DNA from: Paracoccus xiamenensis
Lineage (GTDB): Bacteria > Pseudomonadota > Alphaproteobacteria > Rhodobacterales > Rhodobacteraceae
Direction of reading: 5' to 3'
NCBI RefSeq assembly: GCF_011308835.1
Contig: NZ_JAAOHY010000002.1
Location: forward strand, 1 to 64,000
DNA length: 64,000 bases
Made by a program: the position numbers and the translations under genes. This document shows positions 18,201-26,656 of this stretch, in pieces. A model generated the notes under the pieces. That model was not told the DNA's origin. It was given only the letters and a program-made list of their open reading frames with translations, and did not search any database. Positions within the stretch are counted from its first letter, which is position 1. The number at the start of each line of letters is the position of its first letter.

Positions 18201-19520
18201 ATGACCGACGCCGCCCTGCGCGACCGTATCGACGCGCTGATCCGCCCCCAGCAGGTTCACCGCGATGTCTACACCAGCCCGGAAGTCTACCAGCTGGAAA
18301 TGAAGCACCTGTTTCCGAATGCATGGGTCTATATCGGCCATGAAAGCCAGACCCCGAACAAGGGCGACTACATCACCGCCCAGATCGGCGACCAGCCGCT
18401 GCTGATGGTGCGCCATACCGATAACGAAATCCACGTCCTGTATAACCGCTGCCCGCACAAGGGCACCAAGATCGTCATCGACAAGGCGGGCAATACCGGC
18501 AAGTTCTTCCGCTGTCCCTATCACGCGTGGTCCTTCAAGACCGATGGCTGCCTTTTGGCGATCCCTTTGAAGAAGGGATACGAAGGCACCGGGCTGGAGG
18601 AGACAGAGGCCGCAAAGGGTCTGGCCCCGGTCGGCGACATGAAGAACTATCGCGGCTTCGTCTTTGCCCGACTGGCGAAAGAAGGCATCAGCTTCGAAGA
18701 TTTCTTCGGCGATTCCCTGTCCTCGCTGGACAATATGGTCGACCGCTCGCCCCAGGGGACGCTGACCATTGCCGGTGCGCCCCTGCGCTATATGCACAAG
18801 TGCAACTGGAAGATGCTGGTCGAAAACCAGACCGATACTTGCCACCCGATGGTCGCCCACGAATCTAGCGCCGGCACCGCCGTGAAGATCTGGGAGGAGA
18901 TGGACAAGCCCGAAGGCACCCCCAAGCCCCCCGCGATGGAGATCATCGCCCCCTTCATGTCGCCCTATGAGTTCTTCGAAAACATGGGCATCCGCACCTG
19001 GCCGAACGGGCATGGCCATACCGGCGTGCACCACTCGATCCACTCCGATTACTCGGCCATCCCCGGCTATTACGACGCCATGGTCGAGGCTTATGGCGAA
19101 GAACGGACGCAGGAAATTCTGGGCGAGAACCGGCACAACACCGTCTATTTCCCCAACATCATGATCAAGGGACCGATCCAGCAGTTGCGGAACTTCATTC
19201 CGCTTGGTCCCGACAAGACGCTGGTCGAAAGCTGGATCTTCGCGCTTGACGGCGCGCCTTCGGAACTGACTGCCCGCACGGCGATGTACAACCGGATGAT
19301 CAACGCCCCGACCTCGATGGTGGGACACGACGATCTGGAAATGTATGAACGCGCGCAGGAAGGGCTGATGTCGGACGGGCTGGAATGGGTCAACATCCAG
19401 CGACTTTACGAAGACGGCGAGGATTTCACCGAAACGGCAGAGCTGAACGGCACCACAGAACGCCAGATGCGCAACCAGTTCGACGCATGGAAACGCTTCA
19501 TGCTGGGGGGTGCGGCATGA
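18201..19520 (+). CDS. Rieske ring-hydroxylating dioxygenase alpha subunit, probable indole-acetate dioxygenase
   Basis: This 439-residue subunit has a Rieske [2Fe-2S] domain with Cys84, His86, Cys105 and His108 (CPHKG...CPYHAW), and a catalytic domain with the mononuclear-iron motif Asp212, His215, His220 (TDTCHPMVAH). It is predicted to add both atoms of O2 to an aromatic ring using electrons from the upstream reductase. An AAGGAG site precedes the ATG. Substrate assignment to the indole C2-C3 bond of IAA rests on the neighbouring SDR, isatin-hydrolase-like enzyme and MarR genes, not on active-site residues. Anthranilate- or phenylpropionate-type activity cannot be excluded. Confidence 0.93.
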   Translation: MTDAALRDRIDALIRPQQVHRDVYTSPEVYQLEMKHLFPNAWVYIGHESQTPNKGDYITAQIGDQPLLMVRHTDNEIHVLYNRCPHKGTKIVIDKAGNTGKFFRCPYHAWSFKTDGCLLAIPLKKGYEGTGLEETEAAKGLAPVGDMKNYRGFVFARLAKEGISFEDFFGDSLSSLDNMVDRSPQGTLTIAGAPLRYMHKCNWKMLVENQTDTCHPMVAHESSAGTAVKIWEEMDKPEGTPKPPAMEIIAPFMSPYEFFENMGIRTWPNGHGHTGVHHSIHSDYSAIPGYYDAMVEAYGEERTQEILGENRHNTVYFPNIMIKGPIQQLRNFIPLGPDKTLVESWIFALDGAPSELTARTAMYNRMINAPTSMVGHDDLEMYERAQEGLMSDGLEWVNIQRLYEDGEDFTETAELNGTTERQMRNQFDAWKRFMLGGAA

Positions 19521-19984
19521 ACCGCGAGGAAGTCACCGATTTCATCTATGACGAGGCATGGATGCTGGACGAGGGCCAGTTTCACGAATGGCTGGATCTG
19601 TGGCTACCCGATGCCGTCTATTGGATGCCACTGAACTGGAACCAGCAGGATCCGGTTAATGAGACCTCGCTTCTGTATGAAGACAACTTCATGCTGCGCC
19701 TGCGGATCGAACGCCTGCACGGCGCGCGCACCTTCAGTCAGAAGCCCAAAAGCCGCTGCCATCATGTGCTGAACCGCCCTCGCATTCTGGAACTGGCCGA
19801 GGACAGCGCCAAGGTCGTGACCAAGATGCATTATGTCGAGACCCGGCTGGACGAACAGCAGATGCTGGCGCTGACCGTCACCCACGATCTGAAGGCCACG
19901 CCGGACGGCATCCGCATCGCCGGCAAGCGCGTCGATATCCTGAATTGCGACGCCGCTTTCGGCAATATCCAGTTGCTGCCATGA
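19517..19984 (+). CDS. Ring-hydroxylating dioxygenase beta subunit
   Basis: This 155-residue NTF2-fold (scytalone-dehydratase-like) beta subunit has the typical opening FIYDEAWMLDEGQFHEWLDLW and the RIERL...RTFSQKPKSR middle region. It has a structural role in an alpha3beta3 oxygenase. Its ATG overlaps the alpha stop as ATGA, and its own stop overlaps the next gene in the same way. Confidence 0.93.
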   Translation: MNREEVTDFIYDEAWMLDEGQFHEWLDLWLPDAVYWMPLNWNQQDPVNETSLLYEDNFMLRLRIERLHGARTFSQKPKSRCHHVLNRPRILELAEDSAKVVTKMHYVETRLDEQQMLALTVTHDLKATPDGIRIAGKRVDILNCDAAFGNIQLLP

Positions 19985-20700
19985 CCGAATACACAGCCGT
20001 CATCACCGGCGGAAACAAGGGCATCGGCGCCGATCTGGCGGCGGCGATGCTGGCGAAAGGCTGGCATGTCGTTTCGCTGGCGCGGCACGAGGGCGAGGCG
20101 GCGGATGTCGAACATATCATCTGCGACCTGTCCGATCCGGTGGCCGTGGCGCAGGTGGGCGCGGACATTGCCGCGCGCCATCAGGTCACCCATTTCGTCC
20201 AGAATGCCGGGATCATCCTGCCGAACCTGATCGAAGACGCCGGGCCCGAGGATATGCTGGCGCTGACCCAGCTTCACCTCGGCGCCGCGCTGTCGCTGAC
20301 GCAGGCCTTTCTGCCGGAGATGAAGGCGCGGGGCTTCGGGCGCATCCTGTTCAACGCCTCGCGCGCGGCACTGGGGGCGAAAACCCGCACCGCCTATTCG
20401 GCATCGAAGGCCGGGATGATCGGCATGGCGCGGACCTGGGCGCTGGAACTGGCCGAACATGGTATCACCGTCAATGTCGTGGCCCCCGGCCCGATCCTGA
20501 CCGACAATTTCTGGGGCATCGTCCCCAAAGGCAGCGCGCAGGAAGGTGACCTGGCCCGCCGCATCCCGGTCGGACGGCTGGGCACGGTTAACGACGTGAG
20601 CCGCGCGTTCATGTTCCTGGCCGACCCGGATGCCGGTTTCATCACCGGCCAGACGCTGTTCGTCGATGGCGGTGCCAGTATCGGAACGGTGCCCATCTGA
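19981..20700 (+). CDS. Short-chain dehydrogenase, probable dihydrodiol dehydrogenase of the indole pathway
   Basis: This 239-residue SDR has TGGNKGIG for NAD(P) binding, the NAG motif (QNAGIIL), and a catalytic Ser with YSASK (AYSASKAG). The C-terminal PIGRLG-type and FVDGGASIG signatures are intact. As fourth gene of the dioxygenase operon with a four-base overlap, it is placed to oxidise the C2 hydroxyl of a 2,3-dihydroxyindoline-3-acetate to the lactam, giving dioxindole-3-acetate. That substrate is inferred. It corresponds in position and family to iacE. Confidence 0.9.
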   Translation: MTEYTAVITGGNKGIGADLAAAMLAKGWHVVSLARHEGEAADVEHIICDLSDPVAVAQVGADIAARHQVTHFVQNAGIILPNLIEDAGPEDMLALTQLHLGAALSLTQAFLPEMKARGFGRILFNASRAALGAKTRTAYSASKAGMIGMARTWALELAEHGITVNVVAPGPILTDNFWGIVPKGSAQEGDLARRIPVGRLGTVNDVSRAFMFLADPDAGFITGQTLFVDGGASIGTVPI

Positions 20701-20716
20701 TCGGACACAGGCCAAT

Positions 20717-20753
20717 GCAAAATTTTGCTCTTAAAATATTTGTGGTTGATGCA
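20717..20753 (+). promoter_or_regulatory. Palindrome and AT-rich element upstream of MarR regulator 2
   Basis: A perfect 12-base palindrome GCAAAATTTTGC (20717-20728) is followed by a 21-base element (20733-20753, starting AAAATATTTGTGG) that matches 18 of 21 bases of a block upstream of TRAP system 3. The location, about 30-70 bases before the marR start, suits autoregulation. A degenerate ATGAATAT copy follows at 20756. Confidence 0.45.
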
Positions 20754-20784
20754 ATATGAATATATCCGAACCACGGAACACATG

Positions 20785-21303
20785 ATGAGCAATGATTTGA
20801 GCACCGATATTCATTCCCGATCCGCCCTCGGGTCCGAGGACGATCCCCTTGCCATGCGCCGCCTCAAGCTGTGGATCCGCATGTTGGGCGTGACCCGGCA
20901 GGTCGAAAATCAGCTACGCGAATTTCTGCGCGTCAGCCATGATACCACCCTACCCCGCTTTGACGTGATGGCGGCGCTGCATCGCTGGCGCGACGGGCTG
21001 ACCATGACCGAGCTTTCACGTACGCTTCTGATTTCCAACGGTAACGCGACCACGGTGGTCAATCGACTGGTCAAGGACGGGCTGGTCGCCCGCATCCACT
21101 CCGAAGAAGACCGCCGCCGCATCACCGTCCGCCTGACGCCCAAGGGGCTGGAAACGTTTGAGGCCGTCGCCGCCGAACATCGCGACATGGTCAATGATCT
21201 GTTCGGCGACATGACCGAGGCAGATCTGGACGCGATGCGCGGCGTACTGCGCCGTCTGCGCGACGGGCTTTCGACGCAGAACGTCAGTTTGCCGATGGAG
21301 TGA
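20785..21303 (+). CDS. MarR-family regulator 2 (IacR-like), next to the dioxygenase operon
   Basis: This 172-residue protein has an N-terminal extension of about 25 residues, then a winged-helix core: recognition segment LTMTELSRTLLISNGNATTVVNRL and wing SEEDRRRITVRLT. It is the best candidate for the IAA-responsive repressor because it sits directly behind the Rieske/SDR genes, as iacR-type genes do in other IAA clusters. Tandem ATGs exist; the second is seven bases after GGA. Its stop and that of the convergent ligase gene together form TGATCA with no gap. Confidence 0.9.
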   Translation: MSNDLSTDIHSRSALGSEDDPLAMRRLKLWIRMLGVTRQVENQLREFLRVSHDTTLPRFDVMAALHRWRDGLTMTELSRTLLISNGNATTVVNRLVKDGLVARIHSEEDRRRITVRLTPKGLETFEAVAAEHRDMVNDLFGDMTEADLDAMRGVLRRLRDGLSTQNVSLPME

Positions 21304-22905
21304 TCAGCGCCGGACGGTCACGCCCGCCGCTTCCCGGTCCCAGGTCGCATCTGTCACGCCGCGCTCGCGCAGGATGAATTTCTGCACCTTGCCATTGGCG
21401 GTCTTGGGCAGCTCGGCCATGAATTCGACGTAACGCGGCACGGCGAAATAGGACATCTTGCCCTCGCAATGGCGGATGATCGCCTCGGGGTCGGGCGCGG
21501 CCCCGTCATGCAGGATGATCGCGGTCATCACCTCGTCCTCGGCCAGTTCGGATGCCACGGGGAAGACCACCACCTCGGCCACATCCGGGTGAGCGGCCAG
21601 CACCTGCTCGACCTCATAAGACGAGATATTCTCGCCCCGGCGGCGGATCGAATCCTTCATCCGGTCGAGGAAACGGAAATAGCCGTCAGGCGCGCGCAGC
21701 ATCCGGTCGCCCGTATGCAGCCACAGGTTCTGCCATGCCTCGGCGGTTTTTTCGGGCATGCCGAAATATCCCAGCGACATGGCAAAAGGTTCATCGGCGC
21801 GGATCACCAGCTCTCCTGCCTCGCCATCGGGCACGGGGTTGTCGGCCTCATCCACGATGCGGGCGTCGAAACCGGGCAACAGCAGCCCGGTCCAGCCGGG
21901 CTTCAGCGTCGATTCCGTAGTGCCGATCACCACGTTGCTTTCGGTCGCACCGTAAGCGTCCAGCAGCACGACCCCGGTGCGGCGGGTGAATTCCTCGGCA
22001 GCGGGTGCCGGCACGCCGGGCGCCAAAGCCACGCGGACCGTATGCGCCTTTTCATCGGCGCCTTCGGGCCGCGACAGCAGCATCGGCACCATCGCCCCCA
22101 GCACATAGGTCACCGTCGCACCTGATGCCCCCATTGCACCCCAGAAGCCCGAGACCGAGAATTTCTGCTCAACCACCTGCTGACAGCCGTTCAGCAGCGC
22201 CTGGAAAAAGCAGTTGAGCGCATTGGTGTGAAACAGCGGCAGCGGTGTGTGCAGCACATCGCCTGTCCGCAAGCCCAGCATGTGGCCGGTATAGACGCCC
22301 CACCAGAAGAATTGCGCATGCGGGCAGACCACACCTTTCGACAGGCCGGTCGTCCCAGAGGTGTAAAGGATCGTCAGCGCATCGCTGGGTTTGACTGCGG
22401 CAGCGGTGGCCTCGGTGTCGGTCTGCGGCAGGTGCTCGACACTGATGCCGGGCAGATCCGGCAACGCGCCTTCGCCGATCACCCAGATGCGCTGAATGGC
22501 CAGCTTGTCTAGCTCAAGACCCTCCAGCACCTCCAGCAGGCTGTCCTCGATCACCAGCAGCTTCGCGCCTGAATTCGACAGGATATGCTGCAGCTGAAAC
22601 CCGCGCGACGCGGTGTTGATGGGAACCGAGACCGCCCCCATCCAGCCGCAGCCCAGAAAGACCGGCATGAATTCGGGTCGGTTGCCGCAGATGATCGCGA
22701 CCCGGTCGCCCTGCGCGATGCCGCCAGCTTCCAGCGCCGCCGCCGCCTGCGCAGCCGCCCGCCGGGTCTGGCGATAGGTCAGCTTCGCCTCGCCGCAGGC
22801 AAACAGCGGCGCGTCGGAAAAGCGCGCCTCTTGCGCCAGCAGAAGCTTGGGCAGCACACGCTCGGCCGGAGGGAAGGCGGATTTGAAGGCTGCAATCTCG
22901 GTCAT
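21304..22905 (-). CDS. AMP-forming acyl/aryl-CoA ligase, proposed dioxindole-acetate:CoA ligase
   Basis: This 533-residue ANL-superfamily enzyme has the P-loop YTSGTTGLSKG, the AMP motif AYGATESN, LHTGD, and the C-terminal catalytic Lys in PKTANGKVQKF. It forms an acyl-adenylate and then a CoA thioester. The closest general resemblance is to the crotonobetaine/long-chain-like ligases, which gives no substrate. In this cluster it would activate dioxindole-3-acetate (or IAA) before C-C cleavage. The ATG at 22905 has AAGGA upstream; a TTG nine bases earlier overlaps the preceding stop. It is last gene of a seven-gene unit that starts with TRAP system 3. Confidence 0.9.
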   Translation of the reverse strand: MTEIAAFKSAFPPAERVLPKLLLAQEARFSDAPLFACGEAKLTYRQTRRAAAQAAAALEAGGIAQGDRVAIICGNRPEFMPVFLGCGWMGAVSVPINTASRGFQLQHILSNSGAKLLVIEDSLLEVLEGLELDKLAIQRIWVIGEGALPDLPGISVEHLPQTDTEATAAAVKPSDALTILYTSGTTGLSKGVVCPHAQFFWWGVYTGHMLGLRTGDVLHTPLPLFHTNALNCFFQALLNGCQQVVEQKFSVSGFWGAMGASGATVTYVLGAMVPMLLSRPEGADEKAHTVRVALAPGVPAPAAEEFTRRTGVVLLDAYGATESNVVIGTTESTLKPGWTGLLLPGFDARIVDEADNPVPDGEAGELVIRADEPFAMSLGYFGMPEKTAEAWQNLWLHTGDRMLRAPDGYFRFLDRMKDSIRRRGENISSYEVEQVLAAHPDVAEVVVFPVASELAEDEVMTAIILHDGAAPDPEAIIRHCEGKMSYFAVPRYVEFMAELPKTANGKVQKFILRERGVTDATWDREAAGVTVRR

Positions 22906-22910
22906 TTGGG

Positions 22911-23702
22911 TCAATCCTTCCCGGCAGAATGGCGGGCCAGAAGGCCGCGAAAATCACTGATAGCCTGCGCACCGGCGCGGGCGCAGAAAGGGCCGCGATT
23001 GGGTTCAAGCCCGTTCAGCGCGAACAACCGCGCCTGCATCTCGGCTTGCAGCAGGGCAACGGCGACGCGGTTGAGCACCGGCGCATCACCGATGCACAGA
23101 CCCCGCTCGCCACTGATCAGCAGCCCCGGTAACACCCCTGCCGGCACGATCACGTCACAACCGGCATCGACCATCGGCTGGGCGATGCGGCGCAGTTCGG
23201 CGATCATGCGATCCTTCGCCGCGCCGTCGCCGCGAAAGGCATCGGCGAAATAGCCCGGCGTGACATTCAGCCCAGAAACATGCGTCACGCGCTCGCCAAG
23301 GCCGTAGCGGTCGGCCTGTTCGTGATGCAGGTGCCGAAACGTCTGGTCCAGCGTGATCAGCCCGATCTGGCGGCCAAGCTGAGCGGCAAAATGCAGGCTG
23401 GCCTCGCCCACGCCGATGACGGGGATGCCGATGGCGGATTTCAGTTCCATCAGGCCGGGGTCCTGGAAATGGCCCAGCACCACGGCGTCGAAACCGTCGG
23501 CCTCGGCGTCGATGGCCTGATCTATGGCCTGAATGGCGCAGCGGAACTCTGACAAGCGGCTGAAATCCCGGTCGGGCGGAGAGATGCCGCGCAGCGTGAC
23601 CTGCGTATCCGCTCCGGCGATCTGGTTCAGATAGGCCGACAGCCGGGCCATGTAATCCGGGTTCGATTCCGCGTCGATGAAGCTTTGCCAGAAGATCCGC
23701 AT
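22911..23702 (-). CDS. Asp/Glu/hydantoin racemase-fold protein lacking both catalytic cysteines
   Basis: This 263-residue protein has the two-lobed racemase fold: GFDAVVLGHFQDPGLMELK in lobe one and AGCDVIVPAGVLPGLL in lobe two. In hydantoin racemases the corresponding motifs carry Cys (roughly xCFxDPG and GCxGM). Here the first is His, and the second site has Ala/Gly with no Cys, so two-base racemisation is unlikely. It lies between ohr and the CoA ligase in the same operon, five bases from the upstream stop. The actual reaction is unknown; an isomerase, lyase or binding role in the indole pathway is possible. Confidence 0.8.
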   Translation of the reverse strand: MRIFWQSFIDAESNPDYMARLSAYLNQIAGADTQVTLRGISPPDRDFSRLSEFRCAIQAIDQAIDAEADGFDAVVLGHFQDPGLMELKSAIGIPVIGVGEASLHFAAQLGRQIGLITLDQTFRHLHHEQADRYGLGERVTHVSGLNVTPGYFADAFRGDGAAKDRMIAELRRIAQPMVDAGCDVIVPAGVLPGLLISGERGLCIGDAPVLNRVAVALLQAEMQARLFALNGLEPNRGPFCARAGAQAISDFRGLLARHSAGKD

Positions 23703-23707
23703 CGCAC

Positions 23708-24133
23708 TCAGGCCAGCGTCAGCTGAACGTCGATATTGCCGCGCGTGGCATTGGAATAGGGGCAGGTCTGATGCGCCTTTTCCACCAGCGCCTGCGCCAC
23801 GTCGCGGTCCAGCCCCGGCAGATGCACGACCAGTTCGACCGCAAGGCCATAGCCGGTTTCAACCTTGCCGATGCTGACCTTCGCCGCGACCTGCACATCG
23901 TCAGGCACGGCAACCTTGTCCTGCCGCCCCGCGACCTTCAGCGCGCCGATAAAGCAGGCGGAATAGCCGGCGGCGAAAAGCTCCTCGGGGTTGGTTCCTT
24001 CGCCGCCCGGCCCGCCAAGCGCGGTCGGCACGGTCAGCTTCAACGGAAAGCTGCCATCGGGCCGGTTCGAGGTACCGTCCCGTCCAGCGGTCGAGATCAT
24101 TTCGGCGGTATAGATCGCTTTTTCAAAGGGCAT
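23708..24133 (-). CDS. ohr: Ohr-type organic hydroperoxide reductase (OsmC family)
   Basis: This 141-residue thiol peroxidase has both reactive cysteines (YSACFIGAL and HQTCPYSNAT) and the GTNPEELFAAGY signature. It reduces organic hydroperoxides. Stand-alone ohr genes usually sit next to ohrR; here the gene is embedded in the TRAP3-EthD-ligase operon, which suggests protection from peroxides formed during indole oxygenation. An AAGGAA site precedes the ATG. Confidence 0.93.
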   Translation of the reverse strand: MPFEKAIYTAEMISTAGRDGTSNRPDGSFPLKLTVPTALGGPGGEGTNPEELFAAGYSACFIGALKVAGRQDKVAVPDDVQVAAKVSIGKVETGYGLAVELVVHLPGLDRDVAQALVEKAHQTCPYSNATRGNIDVQLTLA

Positions 24134-24134
24134 T

Positions 24135-24758
24135 TCAGGATTCCTTTCTGATTGGGCGGATCGCCTCGGTCAGCATGGTGAAATGAAAGACGCCGCCGTG
24201 ATATGGTGGATAGGCATCGACATCGGCGCGCATCGCCGCGCGGATGGGCGATGCAAGCGCGGCGGCCAGATCCTGCGGGCTGTCGAAGGCCACGCGATTG
24301 CGCTGCATGTGATTGTCGCGCGGGAATGGCAGGGACGAGAGGTGGTCGATCCGGGTCAGCATCTCGACCGCGCGAATGCCGGGAAGGCGACACATCAGCG
24401 GGATGTGGTGATCCGCATAGTGTTGCAGCCATCCGTTCCGGTCCTGCGCGGGGCCGGGATAGTGGACCAGATAGGAACAGCCACCCTCGCCCGGTTCGGC
24501 AACCGAGTAGCTGCGGCGCAGGAATGCTTGCTGGCGCGGGCGACCGGGTAAAGTCCGCAACGCGCCGTCTGGGCCACAGGCGGCTTCCAGTGCTTCGATG
24601 CCGTCGAATTCCAGTTGCATCGCCATTGCCGGGGCGTCCGGTTCGGCGCCTGTGGGACAGTGGATCAGCCCGCGTTGAAGTCCCGGCAGCTGAGCAAACG
24701 GCAGGCGCAGATCTCCCCCGATCTCCTTGTCCCAGACCAGCATCAACACGCAGGTCAT
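24135..24758 (-). CDS. Tandem EthD-like (dimeric alpha/beta barrel) protein
   Basis: This 207-residue protein has two ferredoxin-like halves: residues 1-100 begin MTCVLMLVWDKE, and the second half starts at YLVHYPGPAQDRNGWLQHYADHHIPLM, the latter a recognisable EthD-type motif with the His pair. EthD-domain proteins are small-molecule lyases, isomerases or accessory factors. The position between dctM3 and ohr in the supercluster implies action on a pathway intermediate. No catalytic role can be assigned from sequence. Confidence 0.75.
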   Translation of the reverse strand: MTCVLMLVWDKEIGGDLRLPFAQLPGLQRGLIHCPTGAEPDAPAMAMQLEFDGIEALEAACGPDGALRTLPGRPRQQAFLRRSYSVAEPGEGGCSYLVHYPGPAQDRNGWLQHYADHHIPLMCRLPGIRAVEMLTRIDHLSSLPFPRDNHMQRNRVAFDSPQDLAAALASPIRAAMRADVDAYPPYHGGVFHFTMLTEAIRPIRKES

Positions 24759-24762
24759 GGCG

Positions 24763-26073
24763 TCAGATCAGGCTTGGCAGCAGCAGCGCCAGCTGCGGGA
24801 AGACAACCACCAGCACGATCAGCACCAGCGTCAGCAGCACATAGGGCAGCGCCGCCATCGCGACCGTCTTCAACCCCATATCGCCGCTGGCCGATCCCAT
24901 CACCACATACAGAAGCAGGCCGAAGGGCGGGGTGGACAAGCCGACCTCGAACGCCAGCAGCAGGATAAGGCCCAGCCAGACGGTATCAAACCCGTATTGC
25001 GCCGCGAATGGCATGAACAGCGGCAGGGTAATCAGCATCATGGACACCTGATCCATGAACATGCCCAGAACCAGAATAACCAGCACCATAAGCAGGATGA
25101 TGCCATAGCGCCCCAATTCAAGGCCGATCACCGCATTGATGAAGCCGTTCGACGCCCCCGAGAAGGCGAAGATCTGCGAAAACGTCATCGAGGCCGAGAT
25201 GATCAGGAAGGTCATCCCCGTCACCTTCATCGCGTCGTCCAGCGACTGCCAGACCACCGACCAGCTGAACTTGCGATAAACGACTAGAAGCGCCGCCACA
25301 CCGACACAGCCGAGGCCCGCCGATTCCGTCGGGGTCGCAATGCCAAGGATGATCGTGCCGACCACTGTGAAAACCAAGAAGGACATGGGCAGGATGTTGA
25401 CCAGCACCCCGCGCCATTTCTCGCGGCCTGACACCTCGGGGACGGGATATTGCGGCGCGGCCTCGGGGTCGATCTTGGTCTGGAACCAGATCAGCCCGCA
25501 AAACATCACCGTCAGCAGCAGCCCCGGCAGAATGCCCGCGATCAGCAGCGCGCCCACGTCAATCTGCGCCAGCGACCCAAGCAGCACCGCCAGTGTCGAG
25601 GGCGGAATGATAACCGCCAAGTTACCCGCGCCCAGCACCGGGCCATAAGCCATATGCGGCTTGTAGTTCCGCTTCAGCATTTCCGGGGCCATCAGCGATG
25701 ACATCATCCCGGCATTGGCAAGGCTGGACCCCGACAGCGCAGCAAAGATCGCGCCTGCCATCAGCACCACATAAGACAACCGCCCGCGCAGATTACCAAC
25801 AGCGATATCCAGCGCGTGGATGACCCGCTCTCCCAGTCCCGAACGGAAATACAGGCTGCCCATGACCAGGAACATCGGCAGCGGCGCCAGCGCATAGGTG
25901 CCCACGGCCTCGGAAAAGTTGGCGACCATCTGCGTGATGCCGCGCTGCCCGCCGAAGAACAGCATCAGGCCAAGGATATTGGTGGCGAAGAAGGCGAAGG
26001 CGACCGGCAGACCCAGCCCCATGAGGGTGATGATGGTGCCAATCAGGATCGCGAAGGGGTATAGCCAATCCAT
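24763..26073 (-). CDS. TRAP transporter large permease subunit (DctM type), system 3
   Basis: This 436-residue polytopic membrane protein has the LGAGNLAVIIPPSTL and LSTPPFGLLLYV motifs of the two DctM halves. The ATG overlaps the dctQ3 stop by one base (TGATG); a GTG one codon upstream is the alternative. It is third gene of the operon dctP3-dctQ3-dctM3-EthD-ohr-racemase-like-ligase. Confidence 0.92.
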   Translation of the reverse strand: MDWLYPFAILIGTIITLMGLGLPVAFAFFATNILGLMLFFGGQRGITQMVANFSEAVGTYALAPLPMFLVMGSLYFRSGLGERVIHALDIAVGNLRGRLSYVVLMAGAIFAALSGSSLANAGMMSSLMAPEMLKRNYKPHMAYGPVLGAGNLAVIIPPSTLAVLLGSLAQIDVGALLIAGILPGLLLTVMFCGLIWFQTKIDPEAAPQYPVPEVSGREKWRGVLVNILPMSFLVFTVVGTIILGIATPTESAGLGCVGVAALLVVYRKFSWSVVWQSLDDAMKVTGMTFLIISASMTFSQIFAFSGASNGFINAVIGLELGRYGIILLMVLVILVLGMFMDQVSMMLITLPLFMPFAAQYGFDTVWLGLILLLAFEVGLSTPPFGLLLYVVMGSASGDMGLKTVAMAALPYVLLTLVLIVLVVVFPQLALLLPSLI

Positions 26074-26585
26074 CACATTCCCTCGGCTTCAAGTGGGCTG
26101 GCGTCATAGATGGATGCGGGCGTCAGAAGGAAGCGCAGCCATTCCAGCGCCGAAAGCGCAAAGCCCAGAAAGATCGGCAGGAAGATCGCCCATTTCGGCA
26201 TGTCGAAGGTGCGGCTTTCGAAGCTGGCCTTCTCGATCGCGGTCACCATCGACGCCCATGCGACCCAGCCGAGATACAGGCACAGCAGGATGCAGACCAC
26301 ATAGACCAGCCTTTCCAGAAGCTGCTGGATGGCTGGCGGGAACAGGGCGCGCAGGAAGACCACGAAGACGTGGCCCTTGATCCGGACCAGCCAGGGCATG
26401 GCCAGAAAGGTGATATACAGAAGGCTATATTCGGATGCCGAGATCGCCCAGGTCATCGCCTTCAACCCAAGGTTTCGGGCGACGACATCGGCCACCACCA
26501 TCAGGATGACCGCGCCGATCAGCAGCTTCGCCGCCGAGGCAAGAAGCCAGGAGATATAACCGACAATATCAAAGAACCGTTCCAT
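26073..26585 (-). CDS. TRAP transporter small permease subunit (DctQ type), system 3
   Basis: This 170-residue protein has four hydrophobic helices and the family signature YITFLAMPWLVRIKGHVFVVFL. It ends EGM-TGA, with the last bases overlapping the dctM3 start. The 70-base gap to dctP3 holds a perfect hairpin. Confidence 0.9.
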   Translation of the reverse strand: MERFFDIVGYISWLLASAAKLLIGAVILMVVADVVARNLGLKAMTWAISASEYSLLYITFLAMPWLVRIKGHVFVVFLRALFPPAIQQLLERLVYVVCILLCLYLGWVAWASMVTAIEKASFESRTFDMPKWAIFLPIFLGFALSALEWLRFLLTPASIYDASPLEAEGM

Positions 26586-26624
26586 GGGATGCCTTGGCGT
26601 TCCTGCGTTGCGGTGCGGGGATCA

Positions 26625-26649
26625 GCCCGGCCGCGGCAGGCGGCCGGGC
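26625..26649 (-). terminator. Hairpin between dctP and dctQ of TRAP system 3
   Basis: Perfect ten-base arms GCCCGGCCGC / GCGGCCGGGC enclose a five-base loop, directly behind the dctP3 stop. There is no T tract, so stabilisation or partial termination is more likely than full termination. Confidence 0.6.
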
Positions 26650-26656
26650 ACTTGGA

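Noticed and set aside
17805..19328. Open minus-strand frame of 507 codons opposite the reductase and Rieske alpha genes
   Set aside because: Crosses two well-supported genes; no signature motifs.
20717..20728. GCAAAATTTTGC palindrome as terminator of the dioxygenase operon
   Set aside because: A 12-base palindrome with no loop and no T tract folds poorly; an operator role is more likely.
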